Of a DNA stretch of 64,000 nt, positions 32,928-42,689 are shown piece by piece. The notes beneath the pieces are model-generated. The model did no database searches, had not been told where the DNA came from, and saw nothing but the letters and a program-made list of their open reading frames with translations. The position numbers and the translations under genes were made by a program. The stretch is from Actinomycetota bacterium (GTDB lineage: Bacteria > Actinomycetota > Thermoleophilia > Solirubrobacterales > Solirubrobacteraceae), in NCBI GenBank assembly GCA_009699245.1, contig WLOQ01000003.1:173588-237587 (forward strand). The letters run 5' to 3'. The stretch's first letter is position 1; each line of letters begins with the position of its first letter.

Positions 32928-33560
32928 TCAGGTTGAGCGTGCCCCCGTCGCGTGCTGCCGACGTGCGTCCCGCGCGTACGCGACGCTCGCCACGAGGAGC
33001 ATCGCCACGCCGATCGCGAGCAGCACGGTGGCGAGGTCTCGCAGGCCGCACACCCCGAAGAAGAGCGCCGACATCGCAGGCCAGACGCCGAGCCGCCCCC
33101 ACCAGTTGATGCGCAGCTCGAGTCCGCGCCGGAGCGCGAGCGGGGCGAGCGCGAGCATCGCGAGCTCGCGCACCACGAGCACGCCGAGGAGCCAGCGCGG
33201 GACCAGATCGAAGTTCCAGCAGACGACGACGCCGGCGATGACGAGGAGGCGATCGACGAGCGGGTCGAGCATCGCGCCGAGCCGGCTGTACTGCCCCGTC
33301 ACACGCGCCGCGATGCCATCCGCGTAGTCGCCCCAGGAGATGACGCCGAACAGCACCGCTGGACCCACGCCGACCCCGTCGGTGTGCCATGAGACTGCCA
33401 CGAACACCGGGACGAGCGCCAGGCGCACGTAGCCGATCGCATTGGGAATCGTCCATGGGCGAAGCGGCGCATCCGCGAGCGTCGCTGCGGGCGGCGGCCC
33501 GGACCGATCGAGTCCGAAGAGGCGCCTCAGCGTCAGGCGGGAGCGGGCCTCGCGGCGCAC
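32928..33560 (-). CDS. CDP-alcohol phosphatidyltransferase
   Basis: This 210-residue integral membrane enzyme has the complete family signature from WGDYADGIAARV through SRLGAMLDPLVDR, fitting D-xx-DG-xx-AR-x8-G-xxx-D-xxx-D. About six hydrophobic helices follow, including VVVCWNFDLVPRWLLGVLVV. It transfers a phosphatidyl group from CDP-diacylglycerol to an alcohol; PgsA-type glycerol-phosphate or inositol-phosphate products cannot be told apart here. The GTG at 33560 lies 8 bases after the proS stop. Confidence 0.85.
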   Translation of the reverse strand: MRREARSRLTLRRLFGLDRSGPPPAATLADAPLRPWTIPNAIGYVRLALVPVFVAVSWHTDGVGVGPAVLFGVISWGDYADGIAARVTGQYSRLGAMLDPLVDRLLVIAGVVVCWNFDLVPRWLLGVLVVRELAMLALAPLALRRGLELRINWWGRLGVWPAMSALFFGVCGLRDLATVLLAIGVAMLLVASVAYARDARRQHATGARST

Positions 33561-33568
33561 GTCGGACC

Positions 33569-35266
33569 TCAGGCCAGCTGCGCGAGGAGGTCGGTGACAG
33601 CCGCCACGGCGCCGTCGCCGAGCGGGACGCCCGGGAGTGTGACCGCGCTGCGACGCCCCTGCGCTTCCGCGTGGCCCTCCTCGAGCGAGCGTCGCCCGAC
33701 GGTGATGCGCAGCGGACAGCCGAGAAGTTCCGCGTCGGCGAACTTCTCCCCGGCACCGGCGTCACGGTCGTCGAAGAGCGCTTCGATGCCGGCTGCCAAC
33801 AGCTGCTCGTACAGCACCTCTGCGGCATCGCGCTCCGGCCCTGCGCCCTTGCCGAGTGCCACGACGTGCACCTGCCACGGCGCGAGGGCGCGAGGCCAGG
33901 AGATGCCGGATTCATCGGCGCGCTGCTCGATCGTCGCCGCAGCGATGCGCGCAGGACCGATCCCGTAAGAGCCCATGACGATCGGGCGTTCGACGCCCGC
34001 CTCGTCAAGAAATGTCGCCCCGAGCGGTTCGCTGTAGCGCGTGCCGAGCCGGAAGATGTTGCCGACCTCGATCGCCGGCTCGATGCGCAGCGGCACCCCA
34101 CCGACGAGGTCGCCCTCCTCGACGGTGCGCACGTCTGCGGCCTCGAAGGCGAAGTCTCGCCCGGGCTCGACACCGGTGAGGTGGGCGTCCGGGCGATTCG
34201 CGCCTGCGACCCAGCCACCCTGCCCCGTCTGTGCGATTGCGAGATCCGCGACGACGGGTACCTGTGCCCCGACCGGTCCGATGAAGCCGACCGGCCCGAT
34301 CTGCGCGGCGATCTCCGCAGGGTGCGCCGCGCGCACCGGCTCGCCGAGGTGATTGCGGAGCTTGACCTCGTTGACGCGATGGTCGCCGCGGACGAGGACG
34401 AGCGTCAGGCGGCCGCTCGTCTCGCCGACGACGGGGAATGCCTTGAGCAGCGCGCCCGCCGGGACCCCGAGATGGCCGGAGACCTGATCCACCGTCGTCA
34501 GGCCCGGCGTGGAGACCTCCTGCGGCGCCGCGCTCGGAGCCGGGAGCTGCACGGGCTGTGGCTCGGCGCTCGCGACCTCGACATTTGCGGCGTACCCGGG
34601 GGCGAGCGCGACCTCGTTCTCCCCGGCCGGGCAGGGCGCCATGTACTCGTGCGCACCGCTGCCGCCCATCATCCCGACGTCGGACTCGACGCGGTACCAC
34701 TCAAGGCCGGCGCGATCGAAGATGCGGTCGTACGCAGTGATGTGGCGGGCGTAGCTCTCCTCGAGGCCGTCCGCGTCGCGGTCGAACGAGTACGCGTCCT
34801 TCATGATGAACTCACGCGTGCGCAGCACCCCGGCCCGCGGGCGCGGCTCGTCACGGCCCTTGGTCTGGAACTGGTAGAGGATCTTCGGCAGATCGCGATA
34901 GCTGCGCACGAGCTGCGCCATGTGGAAGGTCATGGGCTCCTCGTGCGTCATCGCGAGGACCATCTCGGACCCCTTGCGGTCCTCGAGCCGGAACTGCTCG
35001 TCGAGGTCCCCGCGTCCCGTGCGCCGCCACAGGTCCCGCGGCTGGAGCACGGGAATGAGCACTTCCTGCCCCCCGATCGCATTCATCTCCTCGCGGATGA
35101 TCCCGACGGCGCGCTCATGCACCCGCCAACCGGCAGGGAGCCAGGTCCAGAGGCCTGCACCGAGCTGACGGATCAATCCGGCGCGCACGCCGAGGACGTG
35201 CGACAGCGCCTCGGCGTCAGCGGGCGCCTCGCGTTCGGTGGGCAGCAAGAGAGAGGTCATCCGCAT
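33569..35266 (-). CDS. proS: Prolyl-tRNA synthetase
   Basis: This 565-residue class II synthetase is of the bacterial type. Motif 1 lies around PAGWRVHERAVGIIREEMNA. Motif 2 spans REFIMKDAYSFDRD with the preceding FQTKGRDEPRPRAG. The large insertion (editing) domain lies between, with HLGVPAGALLKAFPVV. Motif 3 contains GSYGIGPARIAAATIEQ. The C-terminal anticodon domain starts near WQVHVVALGK. A start 2 codons downstream is also possible. It is divergent from the superoxide dismutase gene. Confidence 0.95.
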   Translation of the reverse strand: MRMTSLLLPTEREAPADAEALSHVLGVRAGLIRQLGAGLWTWLPAGWRVHERAVGIIREEMNAIGGQEVLIPVLQPRDLWRRTGRGDLDEQFRLEDRKGSEMVLAMTHEEPMTFHMAQLVRSYRDLPKILYQFQTKGRDEPRPRAGVLRTREFIMKDAYSFDRDADGLEESYARHITAYDRIFDRAGLEWYRVESDVGMMGGSGAHEYMAPCPAGENEVALAPGYAANVEVASAEPQPVQLPAPSAAPQEVSTPGLTTVDQVSGHLGVPAGALLKAFPVVGETSGRLTLVLVRGDHRVNEVKLRNHLGEPVRAAHPAEIAAQIGPVGFIGPVGAQVPVVADLAIAQTGQGGWVAGANRPDAHLTGVEPGRDFAFEAADVRTVEEGDLVGGVPLRIEPAIEVGNIFRLGTRYSEPLGATFLDEAGVERPIVMGSYGIGPARIAAATIEQRADESGISWPRALAPWQVHVVALGKGAGPERDAAEVLYEQLLAAGIEALFDDRDAGAGEKFADAELLGCPLRITVGRRSLEEGHAEAQGRRSAVTLPGVPLGDGAVAAVTDLLAQLA

Positions 35267-35367
35267 GGCGTGCAGAGCCTAGACGGTCGCGGCGCGCCCG
35301 CTGGGCCGGGCGACCACCCGTCGCCGTGTAGATTTCTGGCCAACCACCTGAAAGGAAGAGAGAACCC

Positions 35368-35973
<606 letters not shown>

Positions 35974-36041
35974 CGCCGATCGCGCCCGGCACCGACCGGC
36001 CCGATCGTCCCGCTCGCGCGGGTACTGTCGGATCTGCTGTT

Positions 36042-36068
36042 CGAGGGGCGGCCATGAGCCGCCCCTCG
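36042..36068 (+). terminator. Perfect 11-bp GC hairpin after sodA
   Basis: CGAGGGGCGGC (36042-36052) pairs perfectly with GCCGCCCCTCG (36058-36068) around the loop CATGA. It lies about 70 bases after the sodA stop and 48 bases before the next gene. There is no U tract, which is common in high-GC actinobacteria, so termination is likely but not certain. Confidence 0.6.
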
Positions 36069-36115
36069 GCACGTCCCACCGCAACCTCTTGCCCGCACTC
36101 GGGTTCCTTCAGCTG

Positions 36116-37606
36116 ATGCGCATCCCATTCATCGCCCTGCTGCTCGCCGCAGCGCTCGCCTGCGGCGCCGGAGCCGCGACAGCCTCGACCGACCTGCAGG
36201 TCGGCATCGCGGACGACGGCGTCACCCAGCGCGCCCCGGAGCTCGCGCCGCAGATGATTCCCCAGTGGAAGGCCGCAGGCATCGACGTGGCGCGCATCCT
36301 CGTCATCTGGTCGTACGTCGCCCCGGACACGATGCGGATGACGGCACCGGCCGGTTTCGATCCGTCCAATCCCGCTGATCCCCGGTACAACTGGGCGCCG
36401 ATCGACCAGGCCGTCACGCTCCTGCGGCAGCAGGGGATTGAGCCGATCCTCAACATCACGGGCTGGGGCCCGGTTTGGGGCAGCCTTGATCCTGCGCGCC
36501 GAGATCAGCGCTATCGACCGGACCCCGAGCAGTTCGCCGCCTTCGCCGGCGCCGTCGCACAGCGGTACGCCGGTCGCGTCAACCGGTACATCCTCTGGAA
36601 CGAGCCGAATCTCCAGCAGTGGCTCAAGCCGAGCTACGACTGCCGCCGCGGCTACTGCACGCCGTCCGCGCCGCACCAGTATCGGCACATCGCGCTGCGC
36701 GCCATCCCGGCGATCAAGGCGGCTGACCCGGGCGCAAGCGTGTACGGCCCAGCGCTCGCCTCCAAGGGCGATACGCCGAGCCGGAGCTCGAGCCGCGTGC
36801 GGCCGCTCACCTTCCTGCGCGCGCTCGGCTGCGTGACCTCGACGATGCGGCCTGATCGGTCATCGAAGAACTGCCGCGGCTTCCGCCCCGTGTCGCTCGA
36901 CGGGATCGCCTACCACCCGCACAGCACGGTCTCCACACCGACGAAGGGCTATCCGAACAAGGACGACGCGAATCTTGCGGACTACGGGCGCCTCATGCGG
37001 ACCGTCGACGGCGTGCAGCGCGCAGGCGGCCTGCTCAACGGCGGCTCGGCGTCCAAACGCTTCGACTTCTTCTTCGACGAGTTCGGCTACCAGACCAATC
37101 CGCCCGATCCGTACCTCGGCGTCACGCTGGCACGGCAGTCGGCCTGGCTCCAGCAGGCCGCGTACATCGCCTACAAGCGCCCCCGGGTGCGGATGCTCGT
37201 CCAGTACCTCTGGCGCGATGATCCGGTGCGCAGCACCGGCATCGGTGTCCAGGACTACTCGGGCTGGCAGTCGGGACTGACGTTCTTCGATGGGCGGCCG
37301 AAGCCCGCACTCGCGACCTTCCGCAACCCCTTCTGGGTCGATCGGGCCCGCGGATCACGGGTGGCCACCGTCTGGGGCCAGGTGCGCCCGGGCGGTGCGA
37401 GCACCGTCACCGTCGAGCGTGCCCGGCGCACCGGCGCCTTCACGACGTTGCGGGTCGTCACCACCGACCCGTCCGGCTACTTCCGCTTCACTGCGCCCGT
37501 CACGGCGACGACCCGCATGCGCTTCCGCTACCGGACACCCACAGGGGCGACCGCCACGTCGGCGACCGTGATCGTGACCCCGGTGAAGCGCGGCACCACC
37601 CGCTAG
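36116..37606 (+). CDS. Secreted glycoside hydrolase (GH clan A-like)
   Basis: This 496-residue protein begins with a signal peptide (MRIPFIALLLAAALACGAGA, then ATAS). A TIM-barrel glycosidase domain follows, with acid Glu163 in WNEPN and nucleophile Glu322 in FDEFGYQT, as in GH5/GH39-type enzymes. The C-terminus (GQVRPGGASTVTVERARR) is a short beta-sandwich common in Solirubrobacterales secreted proteins. The substrate is unknown. It converges on ispG, overlapping it by 4 bases, and splits the normal ispG-proS order. Confidence 0.8.
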   Translation: MRIPFIALLLAAALACGAGAATASTDLQVGIADDGVTQRAPELAPQMIPQWKAAGIDVARILVIWSYVAPDTMRMTAPAGFDPSNPADPRYNWAPIDQAVTLLRQQGIEPILNITGWGPVWGSLDPARRDQRYRPDPEQFAAFAGAVAQRYAGRVNRYILWNEPNLQQWLKPSYDCRRGYCTPSAPHQYRHIALRAIPAIKAADPGASVYGPALASKGDTPSRSSSRVRPLTFLRALGCVTSTMRPDRSSKNCRGFRPVSLDGIAYHPHSTVSTPTKGYPNKDDANLADYGRLMRTVDGVQRAGGLLNGGSASKRFDFFFDEFGYQTNPPDPYLGVTLARQSAWLQQAAYIAYKRPRVRMLVQYLWRDDPVRSTGIGVQDYSGWQSGLTFFDGRPKPALATFRNPFWVDRARGSRVATVWGQVRPGGASTVTVERARRTGAFTTLRVVTTDPSGYFRFTAPVTATTRMRFRYRTPTGATATSATVIVTPVKRGTTR

Positions 37607-38850
37607 TCGCGGGAGAAGCGCCGCCCAGCGACCGGGGACCGCTCGGCGAGCTCGGCCTCGGCGGCCTGCTGTGCCCGCACGGCCTCTTCCTCGAGCGCTG
37701 CGAGCCGCTCGGGGGTCATCGCGGAGGTGTCCTCATTCTCCGAGAGCCACTGGGCGGCCTCGGCGGCGGCGCGCTCGTCGCGCACAATCGTCTTGCCTGC
37801 GGCATACCAGCGGTCGATCTCGGCGAAGAGTTCGTCCACGAGCTGCCCGGTGGGCACCTTCTTCAGCGGCTCACCGCGGCTGAAGATCATGCCCGCGTCC
37901 TTGGCTCCGGTGATCCCGAAGTCGGCGTGACGGGCCTCGCCGATCCCGTTGACGGCACAGCCGAGGACCGAGACCTCGATCGGGTCGGGGTACGCCTCGA
38001 GACGCCGCTCGATCTCGACGACGACGGAATCCATGTCGAATTGGAGCCGGCCACAGGTCGGACAGGCGATCAGCACCGGTCCGCGCTCGCGCAGCTTGAG
38101 CGCCTTGAGGATCTCCCAGGCGACCTTGACCTCTTCCTCGGCCTGGAAGGTCGAGAGCGAGATGCGGATCGTGTCGCCGATGCCGTCGGCGAGCAGCGTC
38201 CCCAGACCGACGGCGGACTTGAGCGATCCCGTCCACTTGGTGCCCGCCTCGGTGACACCGAGGTGCAGCGGATAGGGAATGCGCTCGCTCAGGAGGCGGT
38301 TCGACGCGATCGTGTTCGGCACGCTCGTGGACTTCATCGAGACCTTGAAGTCAGTGAAGTCCAGGCTCTCCATGAGCTCGACGAAGCCGACGGCGGCCTG
38401 CACAAGCGCCTCGATGGGGTCCTCGTACTCGAGATCGCGCAGATGGGCCGGCAGTGACCCGGAGTTCACGCCGATGCGCAGGGGCGTCTGCGCCTCCCGC
38501 GCGAGCGCGACGACCTCAGCGACCTTGTCGCGTCCCCCGATGTTGCCCGGATTGAGGCGCACACACGCAGCACCGTTGCGGATCGCCTTCAGCGCGAGCG
38601 TGTGATTGAAGTGGATGTCCGCGATGATCGGCACCGGGGAGCCGGCGACGATCTCCCGCAGGGCCTCGGCATCCTCATCGCGCGGGACCGCCACGCGGAC
38701 GAGGTCTGCACCGACTTCGGCTGCCCGGCGGATCTGTTCGAGCGTCGCAGCCACATTCGCCGTCTCGGTCTTCGTCATGGTCTGCACCGCGACCGGTGCG
38801 CCACCGCCGATGAGGACGTCGCCGACTCGAATTTGCTTGTGCGAAGCCAT
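37603..38850 (-). CDS. ispG: 4-hydroxy-3-methylbut-2-en-1-yl diphosphate synthase
   Basis: This 415-residue 4Fe-4S enzyme of the MEP isoprenoid pathway converts MEcPP to HMBPP. It starts RVGDVLIGGGAPVAVQTMTK and has PIIADIHFNHTLALKAI, VRLNPGNIGG and IGVNSGSLPAHL. The cluster cysteines lie in ACPTCGRLQFD and GCAVNGIGEA. An acidic Ala/Glu-rich tail of about 50 residues extends beyond the core. With dxr and uppS nearby, this links isoprenoid precursors to cell-wall lipid carriers. Confidence 0.95.
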   Translation of the reverse strand: MASHKQIRVGDVLIGGGAPVAVQTMTKTETANVAATLEQIRRAAEVGADLVRVAVPRDEDAEALREIVAGSPVPIIADIHFNHTLALKAIRNGAACVRLNPGNIGGRDKVAEVVALAREAQTPLRIGVNSGSLPAHLRDLEYEDPIEALVQAAVGFVELMESLDFTDFKVSMKSTSVPNTIASNRLLSERIPYPLHLGVTEAGTKWTGSLKSAVGLGTLLADGIGDTIRISLSTFQAEEEVKVAWEILKALKLRERGPVLIACPTCGRLQFDMDSVVVEIERRLEAYPDPIEVSVLGCAVNGIGEARHADFGITGAKDAGMIFSRGEPLKKVPTGQLVDELFAEIDRWYAAGKTIVRDERAAAEAAQWLSENEDTSAMTPERLAALEEEAVRAQQAAEAELAERSPVAGRRFSRD

Positions 38851-38917
38851 GCTTCAAGTGTAGGCAACGCTTCCCCGGCCGAAGTCCCGCATCCGTGCGC
38901 CCGACTGCGTTCTGTGC

Positions 38918-38932
38918 GCAACGTCACGTTGC
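38918..38932. promoter_or_regulatory. Palindrome in the ispG/subtilase divergent region
   Basis: GCAACG-TCA-CGTTGC is an odd palindrome with 6-base arms and a 3-base spacer, lying between the divergent ispG and subtilase starts. It may be a regulator site. No match to a named operator was recognised. Confidence 0.35.
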
Positions 38933-38979
38933 AGGGCTTCAGGTGGTCCCGCACGCCCGCCGATGATCCCGCGGACGCG

Positions 38980-40398
38980 ATGCAGAGGCTGCCCAATATC
39001 ACGCGCATCACCGCAGCAGCGCTGGCGCTCAGCCTGCTCTGCGCGCTGGGCGTCGTGCGCGCGCCCGCAGCACAGGCCGCCACTCACGACTGCGTCTTCA
39101 CTGGGGGCGCTCGGCCAACCGCGAGCATCTCGTCACGCCCGCGGCTCGCCCATCCGGCCCGAGGCGCCGTGGTCGCCTCCGCGCATGTCGATGATCCGCT
39201 CCTCAGCCTCCAGCCGGAGCTCTTCACGGGGTGCTGGTCCTTCGATCTCCCGGCCGCGTGGCAGTTCACCACCGGCGCGAAGACCATCGTCGCCGTCATC
39301 GACTCCGGCGCGGATCTCACCCACCCGGACCTTCAGGGCGCGATCTGGACCAACACCGCCGAGGTGCCCGGGAACGGCATCGACGACGACCAGAACGGCT
39401 ACACCGACGACGTCCACGGCATCGACCTCGTCACCCGCGGGGTCGCCATCATCGATCCCTACGGTCACGGCACCGCCGTCGCAGGCCTGATCGCCGCTCG
39501 AGCAGGCAACGGCGAGGGCATCTCCGGTGTCGCGCCCAAGGCGCTCATCATGCCGGTGCGCGTCGTCGGGGCTGACGGTTCCGGCTCCATCGACGCCCTC
39601 GCCGAAGGGATCAGGTATGCGGTTGCGAACGGCGCGACGATCATCAACGTCTCGCTCAACTCGGACACGCTGACGCCCGGCCTGCGCGATGCGCTGGCTC
39701 AGGCAGCGCGAGCCGATGTCCTCGTCGTCGCATCCGCCGGCAACTCCGGTCGCGACATCGACGTCGCCCCCTCCTACCCTGCCGCCAGCTCCGAGGCGAA
39801 CGTGCTCAGCGTCGCGGCGCTGTCGCGCAGCGGCACGCTCGCGGCGTACTCCGCGCGCGGCCGAGTGAGCGTGGACACCGCCATCATCGGTGAGGGCCTC
39901 CCGACAACGGCCTCCGGTGGCGGGTACGCGACCTTCTCCGGGACCTCGGCGGCCGCCGCGATCGCCAGCGGCGTCGCCGCGCTCACCCGGTCGGTGGCAC
40001 CCGGACTCTCCGCCGCAGCGACGCGGCAGCTGATGATGGTCACGGGCGGCGAGCACAATCTGGCGCTCGCAGGCGGAGCGATGCGGCCGGGCACGGCCGT
40101 TCGACGCGCGCTGCACCCCGTCAATGCTCCGGCGGTGCTCGAGGTCCAGGCCGCGCTGCGTGCCCGCGGACGCGTCGTGATCGTGAGTCTCAGGGGCCCT
40201 CGCGCTGACACGTCAACGGTGCTGCTCACGCTCCGGACCTCGCGCTCTACGACCATCCGCCGCGCCGTGATCCTGCGCAACGGCGATGCAACGGTCCGTG
40301 TCGCGCTGCCTGCGCGTGCGACACGCGCGACGGTCACGGCGCAGCTCAGCGATGCAGGGGGCTTTCGCGTGGCGCAGGCCCGAACCACAGCGCGCTGA
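38980..40398 (+). CDS. Secreted subtilisin-like serine protease (S8 family)
   Basis: This 472-residue protein has a signal peptide (LALSLLCALGVVRAPAAQAA). An S8 catalytic domain follows with Asp108 (VIDSGADLTH), His163 (YGHGTAVAG) and Ser323 (FSGTSAAAA). The oxyanion Asn falls in SAGNSGRD. No clear I9 inhibitor propeptide is seen between signal and domain. A C-terminal beta-domain of about 100 residues has no recognised name. It lies between rseP and ispG in the opposite direction, which is unusual. Confidence 0.9.
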   Translation: MQRLPNITRITAAALALSLLCALGVVRAPAAQAATHDCVFTGGARPTASISSRPRLAHPARGAVVASAHVDDPLLSLQPELFTGCWSFDLPAAWQFTTGAKTIVAVIDSGADLTHPDLQGAIWTNTAEVPGNGIDDDQNGYTDDVHGIDLVTRGVAIIDPYGHGTAVAGLIAARAGNGEGISGVAPKALIMPVRVVGADGSGSIDALAEGIRYAVANGATIINVSLNSDTLTPGLRDALAQAARADVLVVASAGNSGRDIDVAPSYPAASSEANVLSVAALSRSGTLAAYSARGRVSVDTAIIGEGLPTTASGGGYATFSGTSAAAAIASGVAALTRSVAPGLSAAATRQLMMVTGGEHNLALAGGAMRPGTAVRRALHPVNAPAVLEVQAALRARGRVVIVSLRGPRADTSTVLLTLRTSRSTTIRRAVILRNGDATVRVALPARATRATVTAQLSDAGGFRVAQARTTAR

Positions 40399-40419
40399 CC
40401 GAGCCGGCGGGCTCAGCGC
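40392..40419. terminator. Hairpin at the convergent subtilase/rseP ends
   Basis: GCGCT pairs with AGCGC outside and GAGCC pairs with GGCTC inside around the loop GGCG, with four unpaired bases on one arm. The structure covers the subtilase stop and the rseP stop, so it may end both transcripts. Confidence 0.4.
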
Positions 40420-41489
40420 ACCTGGAAGCCGTCTCCGGCGAGGCGACCGATGTCATTCGTCAGCCCGATGGCGAAGACGAACATCACGAGCACGAAGCCG
40501 ACGACGCTCGCCCGCTCCATGACGCGGTAGGAGATCGGCCGCCCGCGGACCTTCTCGGCGAGCGCCCAGAAGATGTGACCGCCGTCGAGGGGTAGGAACG
40601 GGAAAAGGTTCACGAGCGCCAGCGAGAGCGAGATCACCGCGAGGATGAGCATCGCCCGGACCCAGTCGAACTCGAAGGACGCGCGTGTCGCCTCATACGA
40701 CCCGACGACACCCGAGACATCCTTGCGGGCGCTCGAGTCGTAGAAGATGCGGGTGATCGCGTCGACGGTCCGGGTCGACACCTGCCACATCGAGTCGCCG
40801 CTGCGCCGCACGGCCTCGCCCGGGCCGACACTGCGGGTGTCGCTCGCGAAACGGATCCCGAGCCGTGATGCCCCAGTGGAAGCGTCGTACCGCGGCGTGA
40901 TCGTGTGCGTCTGGAGTCGCCCCTCCCGGCGGACGGTCACCACGGCAGGCGTCGCTGCCGGGCAGCCGTCGGTCGGCGCACCGATGCAGCGATGGGACGC
41001 CACACGCGCCGCGAGCGCCGTCGGATCGCCACGCACACCGTCGACGGCGACGATCTGATCGCCGGCGCGGATGACGGACGCGGCGGCGGCCTGCGGCGCC
41101 ACCGATGCGACCCGCGTGGAGCCGACGGTGACCCCCTGGATGACGAACAGGCCGAAGAGGATCACGAATGCCACGAGGACGTTCATCGCCGGCCCTGCCG
41201 CGATCACGACGATGCGCTTCCAGACCGGCTGGTTGACGTACGCCCGATCCTTGACGTCGTCGTCGAGCTCCTCCGCGGGGCTCATGCCCGTGATGCGGAC
41301 GTACCCGCCGAGCGGAATCGCGCCGATGCAGTACTCCGTCTCCCCGCGGCGGATCTTGAAGAGGTGCGGCGGGAAGAAGAGCGAGAACCGTTCGGCGCGC
41401 ATCCCGACGGCTTTGGCCGCCGCGAAGTGCCCGAGCTCGTGCAGCAGCACGAGGAGCGAGAACCCGACGAAAGCGAGGACGTAACTCAC
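40413..41489 (-). CDS. rseP: Site-2 intramembrane protease RseP family
   Basis: This 358-residue membrane zinc protease has HELGH in its first membrane segment (LVLLHELGHFAAAKAVGM), a second metal ligand in FPFLPLDGGH and a PDZ domain between (APQAAAASVIRAGDQIVAVDG). It cuts membrane-bound anti-sigma factors or signal peptides after a first cleavage. Its clients could include the RskA-like protein at 29423, but this is speculation. Its position after dxr is conserved in actinobacteria. Confidence 0.93.
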   Translation of the reverse strand: MSYVLAFVGFSLLVLLHELGHFAAAKAVGMRAERFSLFFPPHLFKIRRGETEYCIGAIPLGGYVRITGMSPAEELDDDVKDRAYVNQPVWKRIVVIAAGPAMNVLVAFVILFGLFVIQGVTVGSTRVASVAPQAAAASVIRAGDQIVAVDGVRGDPTALAARVASHRCIGAPTDGCPAATPAVVTVRREGRLQTHTITPRYDASTGASRLGIRFASDTRSVGPGEAVRRSGDSMWQVSTRTVDAITRIFYDSSARKDVSGVVGSYEATRASFEFDWVRAMLILAVISLSLALVNLFPFLPLDGGHIFWALAEKVRGRPISYRVMERASVVGFVLVMFVFAIGLTNDIGRLAGDGFQVR

Positions 41490-41537
41490 TGGGTCAGTGT
41501 GACAACCCTCGGGCGGCGACCCGCCGGTCCAGCACGC

Positions 41538-42689
41538 TCAGACGCGGCGCTCGAGATGGAACCGCGCCCGCTCGCGCGCTGCCCGGTCCGCCTCGTACAG
41601 GCTGTCGAACGACCGCAGCGGCTCGGGCGCGACATCGTCGAGGGTGTCGGCGATGACGGCGGCGATCGCGGTGAACGACGCGCTTCCGTCGAGAAACGCG
41701 CCCACCGCCTCCTCATTGGCGGCATTCAGCACGCACGGAGCCGTCCCGCCGGCGCGGGCGGCCTCCCCGGCCAGGCGCAGGCAGGGAAACGCCTCGAGAT
41801 CCGGTGGTTCGAAGGTGAGCGATCCGACCTCGGCCAGATCGAGGGCGCGCGTCGGCAGCTCCATCCGCTCCGGCCAGCTGAGCGCGTAGGAGATCGGGAC
41901 GCGCATGTCGGGATGGCCGAGGTGCGCGAGCGCCGCGCCGTCACAGAGCAGGACGTAGGCGTGAATCACCGACTGCGGGTGCACCACGACATCGATCCGG
42001 TCGTAGGGCGTGCCGAACAGGTGGTGCGCCTCGATGACCTCGAGCCCCTTGTTCATCAGGGTCGCCGAGTCGATCGTGATCTTGCCGCCCATCTCCCACG
42101 TCGGATGGCGCAGCGCCTGCGCGACGGTCACGTTGGCGAGCTCGGCGGCGCTGCGACCACGGAACGGACCTCCGGACGCCGTCAGAACGAGGCGCTCGAC
42201 GGCCCCGGAGCCCTCGCCGGCGAGCAGCTGGTGGAGCGCTGAATGCTCCGAGTCGACCGGCAGGATGCGGGCGCCGGTCGCCTCGGCGAGCTGCATCACG
42301 AGCTCACCTCCGACGACGAGCGACTCCTTGTTGGCGAGCGCGAGATCGATCCCCTCACCGAGCGTCGCGACCGTCGGCCCCAGGCCCGCCGATCCGACGA
42401 GCGCGTTGAGGACGAGGTCCGCGTCGGCGCCGGTGATCAGTTCGACGAGGCCCGCGGGCCCGACGAGCAGCTCGCCCTCATAGCCGGCGGTACGCGCGGC
42501 CTGCGCCGCGGCATCATCGGCGACCGCAATGCGCCCGACCCCGAACCGGGCGGCCTGCGCGGCGAGTTCGGCGCCCCTGCGGCCCGCAGCGAGCCCCACG
42601 ACGTCGAAGTCCTCGGTCCGTGAGACCACATCGAGCGCCTGAACGCCGATCGACCCGGTGGAGCCGAGGATGACGAGGCGCCGGCTCAC
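41538..42689 (-). CDS. dxr: 1-deoxy-D-xylulose 5-phosphate reductoisomerase
   Basis: This 383-residue NADPH enzyme is the committed step of the MEP pathway. It has the nucleotide motif VILGSTGSIGVQAL, ALANKESLVVGG, the metal- and substrate-binding PVDSEHSALHQLL, TASGGPFRG and WEMGGKITIDSATLMNKGLE. The GTG start at 42689 overlaps the cdsA stop as GTGA, so the genes are coupled. Confidence 0.95.
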   Translation of the reverse strand: MSRRLVILGSTGSIGVQALDVVSRTEDFDVVGLAAGRRGAELAAQAARFGVGRIAVADDAAAQAARTAGYEGELLVGPAGLVELITGADADLVLNALVGSAGLGPTVATLGEGIDLALANKESLVVGGELVMQLAEATGARILPVDSEHSALHQLLAGEGSGAVERLVLTASGGPFRGRSAAELANVTVAQALRHPTWEMGGKITIDSATLMNKGLEVIEAHHLFGTPYDRIDVVVHPQSVIHAYVLLCDGAALAHLGHPDMRVPISYALSWPERMELPTRALDLAEVGSLTFEPPDLEAFPCLRLAGEAARAGGTAPCVLNAANEEAVGAFLDGSASFTAIAAVIADTLDDVAPEPLRSFDSLYEADRAARERARFHLERRV